A stretch of 36,274 nt of DNA from Daldinia sp. FL1419 (Eukaryota; Ascomycota; Sordariomycetes; Xylariales; Hypoxylaceae). Positions 33,346 through 36,274 of this stretch are shown here, one piece after another. The first letter of the stretch is position 1; each line of letters opens with the position of its first letter. The notes beneath the pieces were generated by a model. The model was not told the DNA's origin and searched no databases. It was given only the letters and a program-made list of their open reading frames with translations. The DNA is taken from assembly GCA_025201765.1 (NCBI GenBank), contig MU623573.1, positions 1-36,274 of the forward strand, read 5' to 3'. Made by a program: the position numbers and the translations under genes.

Positions 33346-36274
33346 ATTATTTTTTGAATTTAGAAATAATTGATTTAATTTTTGATTTAACCTTTTTTTG
33401 ATATATTATAATAATATTGTTTATATATATGAAAAAAAAAATTTCCATTTTTAATAAATATATATAGTTTTTGGGATATTAAAATAAAGTTAAATTTTTT
33501 TAAAGTTTATAAAAGTTCTTATTACTAAAGAAGAAATAATTTTCAAAAATTATAAAATACTTTAATAATATAAAATATCTTTTTTAACTATTAATATCTT
33601 TAGGGTATATATATAAATATATCTTTTTTAAGTTTTATATTTATAAATATATTTATTACATTATATTATATAAATTCAAAATCATATTTAACCACTATTA
33701 TTATTAATATTTAAAAAGATTTTTCAACAAATATAAAGGCATAAATTTCTTTATTACTAATTACCTACTAATCTCCTCTTATTATTAAGTATATTTTATA
33801 TTGTTAAAGAAAATTATATTTATTAATTTTATAAATATAAACCTATATATACCTAAATACTTACTTATTTTTACATTAATCATTTAATTACAATATAATC
33901 TCTTAAATATATATATTAATATGGCTTTTAAGATAAATTTGTTTAATTTTTTAAAATATTTTATATAATAAATAATTCTAAATGTCCAAATATTATTTTA
34001 AAGGTTCTAATAAGTCTCTTCTATATATTTTCTTATATTCATTAATCTTTATTAAAAACATTTAAACAAAATTATTTAAATTTTTTTTATTATATTAAAA
34101 GAATTAATAAATAAATCTTAATATTTTTACTTTATTAATTACATATCTTTTATATATACCAATCCTACCTATTAAAGAGTTAATATAAAATATTACTTTT
34201 TATAATATATAATATTTATTATTAAAAATAATATAAATAATTATTAATATTTTAATATAAATAATAAATAAAATTACCAACAAAAAATTATCTAAAAAAA
34301 ATAATAAATAGAAACGTACTTTTATATAAAGGTAATCAATTTTTATAATAGAGGTTTCTTCCTTTTATCCAATAGCCTACCCAATTTTATTGATTTATTA
34401 ATTATACCTAATATATCTATATCCTTAATTTATCCTAAAAGATTTATTTAAATATTATTATATATATTTATTTTTTTTTTAGGTTAAAAGTTTTAAATAG
34501 ATTTTAATAGGTTATTATATTAATTTATTTTATAGGTTATTAATTTATTTTTAAATTTATCTTATAATTTTTGGAGATTATTATTAAAAACTTTATTTTC
34601 TTTAAATATAATATCTTTTAGTTTAATTATTTTATTAATATATAAATTTTAAATTTTGTATATATTTATAAATATATAACCTATTAAGAAATTTATTTAT
34701 GCTTTAAGATTAAGTTTTTTTAATTTATTTAATTTTTTAAATATTATTATTGTTATAATATAGGCTTTATAATTGTATATTTAAAAATAATTTTATTAAA
34801 ATTTTTGGTTATAAATTATAAAATTATTATTTGTATTAATATATATATAAAATTAATTATATAATATTTATTAATTTATTTTATATTATAATATTTAATT
34901 ATGTAAATATATTGTTATTTTATAAATTTTAAGTTATAAAAAATGAGGTAATTTTAAATGTACCCTTATAATTCTTGCCTTATCCTTAATTATATCCCCT
35001 AAGTATTCAATAATATTGTTTTAAGCTTATGTATAAGCTGTTGAAAGCTTGATTTTCATATATAGACTTTTTAGGTATATACAAATTATTGATTTTTTTT
35101 TAATAATTTCTTAATTAGATTCTTAAATTTTTAGGATAATATTATATTAAATTTTTAAAATATTAATAAAATTTTTTAAAATTTTAATAATTAATATTAT
35201 TATTTAATTTATAAAATAATAATTAAATATTATTTTAATTTATTAATTTATAATTAATAATAAGTTTGTAAAACCATCATCTAATTCTTTAATATTATGA
35301 AAATTAAGAGTTAATCTTATTCTTAGGATTTTATTAATATATTTAAATACTTAATTTACTTAATATTTGACCTTAATAATAGCATATGCCTTGTAATTAA
35401 TTATTTTAATTTTTTTAATTTAAATTTTAATATTTATTTTAATAAAGTTTTCTAATATTTATAAGTTTAGATATTTTAGTTTTAAATATTATCTAAATAT
35501 ATTTATTATTAATATTTACCTTTTTTAATTAAATTTATTATATTATATATAAAATATTAATTTAAATATTTTAAAAAAGATATCTTTAAATATGAATTAA
35601 TTAAAATAATTAATAAGTTCAACTATAGTTTCACCATTTTAAAATTTTAAATAAATATGTTTTTAATAGTTATCCCATTAGTATCCTTACTTTCTAAGAA
35701 TTTATAAAGATATAAAATTATAAATGAAATTTAAATAATATATTATATTTAAAAATCTAATTTTTATAATATTATTAATATATTTAATTTTAATATTAAT
35801 ATATTTATAATCTAATATTTGGACTTTATTATTTCTAATAATGATATATTTTTTTTAAAAAAGTTTCTTTATAATTAATAAATTTTAATATTTGGTTAAA
35901 AATGTATATTATAATTCTTAAATCTAATATAACTGAATTTTTCAAAAGATAATAATTTATATTATAAGTAATACCTATAATATTTATTATAAATATTACT
36001 CTTAATTTTAAAATTATTATTTATTTTAATAATTAATTCTTATTTTTTTAATTAATTATATTATTTTTATCTTTTTTTTTCTCTTTAGAACTATTAAAAA
36101 CTTTTATTTTTGCTATTAATTTAAGGTTATGTTTAATTTTCTTTTGTATGAATATACTAAATTGTATATTAGTTTCAAAATATTTAAAATATTTTAATTT
36201 AATAATATAAAAATATTCTTTAATTTTATAAGAGTTTAAACAAACCTTATATTTATTATACCTATATTTATATA

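Larger units (their letters stand above)
32116..36274 (-). mobile_element. Ty1/copia LTR retrotransposon, RIP-mutated, truncated by the window end
   Basis: The 3' portion of a copia element transcribed on the minus strand: 3' LTR (32116-32287), polypurine tract (32288-32294), then going upstream RNase H and reverse transcriptase remnants (about 32420-33345) and about 2.9 kb of nearly pure A/T that should hold integrase, protease and gag but is too mutated for me to read. The 5' LTR must lie beyond 36274. Domain order (RT before RNase H, next to the 3' LTR) is that of copia pol. Confidence 0.85.

Overview
The window looks like nuclear DNA of a filamentous ascomycete (Pezizomycotina; Sordariomycetes or Leotiomycetes is a guess). 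Reasons: short GT-AG introns (50-81 nt in the intact or probable genes) with CTAAY-like branch sites, a fungal C2H2 regulator, a Gpi2/PIG-C gene, a GH43 secreted glycosidase, and two very AT-rich blocks of the kind left by repeat-induced point mutation (RIP) between DNA of ordinary composition.

Layout. 160-1647 (-): intact C2H2/C2HC zinc-finger transcription factor with one intron that splits its second finger. 1648-7490: long intergenic DNA with microsatellites and dispersed TACCTAGGTA-type palindromes. 7490-14650: AT-rich island made largely of degenerate copies of a short TA-flanked element with TTGAAC ends, including a clear nested insertion at 12231-13023. 14650-20120: gene-poor DNA with simple repeats. 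20224-21389 (+): GH43 glycosidase with a signal peptide, a reading-frame break at its intron and Lys in place of the expected catalytic Glu. 23992-25867 (+): C2H2 zinc-finger pseudogene with several stops and a frameshift. 27585-29134 (-): two-exon GPI2 (PIG-C), apparently intact. 30270-32115 (-): Fot1/pogo-type DNA transposon with matching terminal inverted repeats, RIP-mutated. 32116-36274 (-): 3' part of a RIP-mutated Ty1/copia retrotransposon (3' LTR, polypurine tract, RNase H and reverse transcriptase remnants), running off the window end.

The intact genes are two housekeeping or regulatory genes facing the same way about 26 kb apart; nothing suggests that they work together. Between them the window shows decay: a broken secreted enzyme, a broken zinc-finger gene and three mobile-element families. 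I found no CRISPR array, operon, rRNA or convincing tRNA. The most novel item is the nested TTGAAC element family in the first island. The most testable one is the Fot1/copia junction, which predicts sequence just outside the window.
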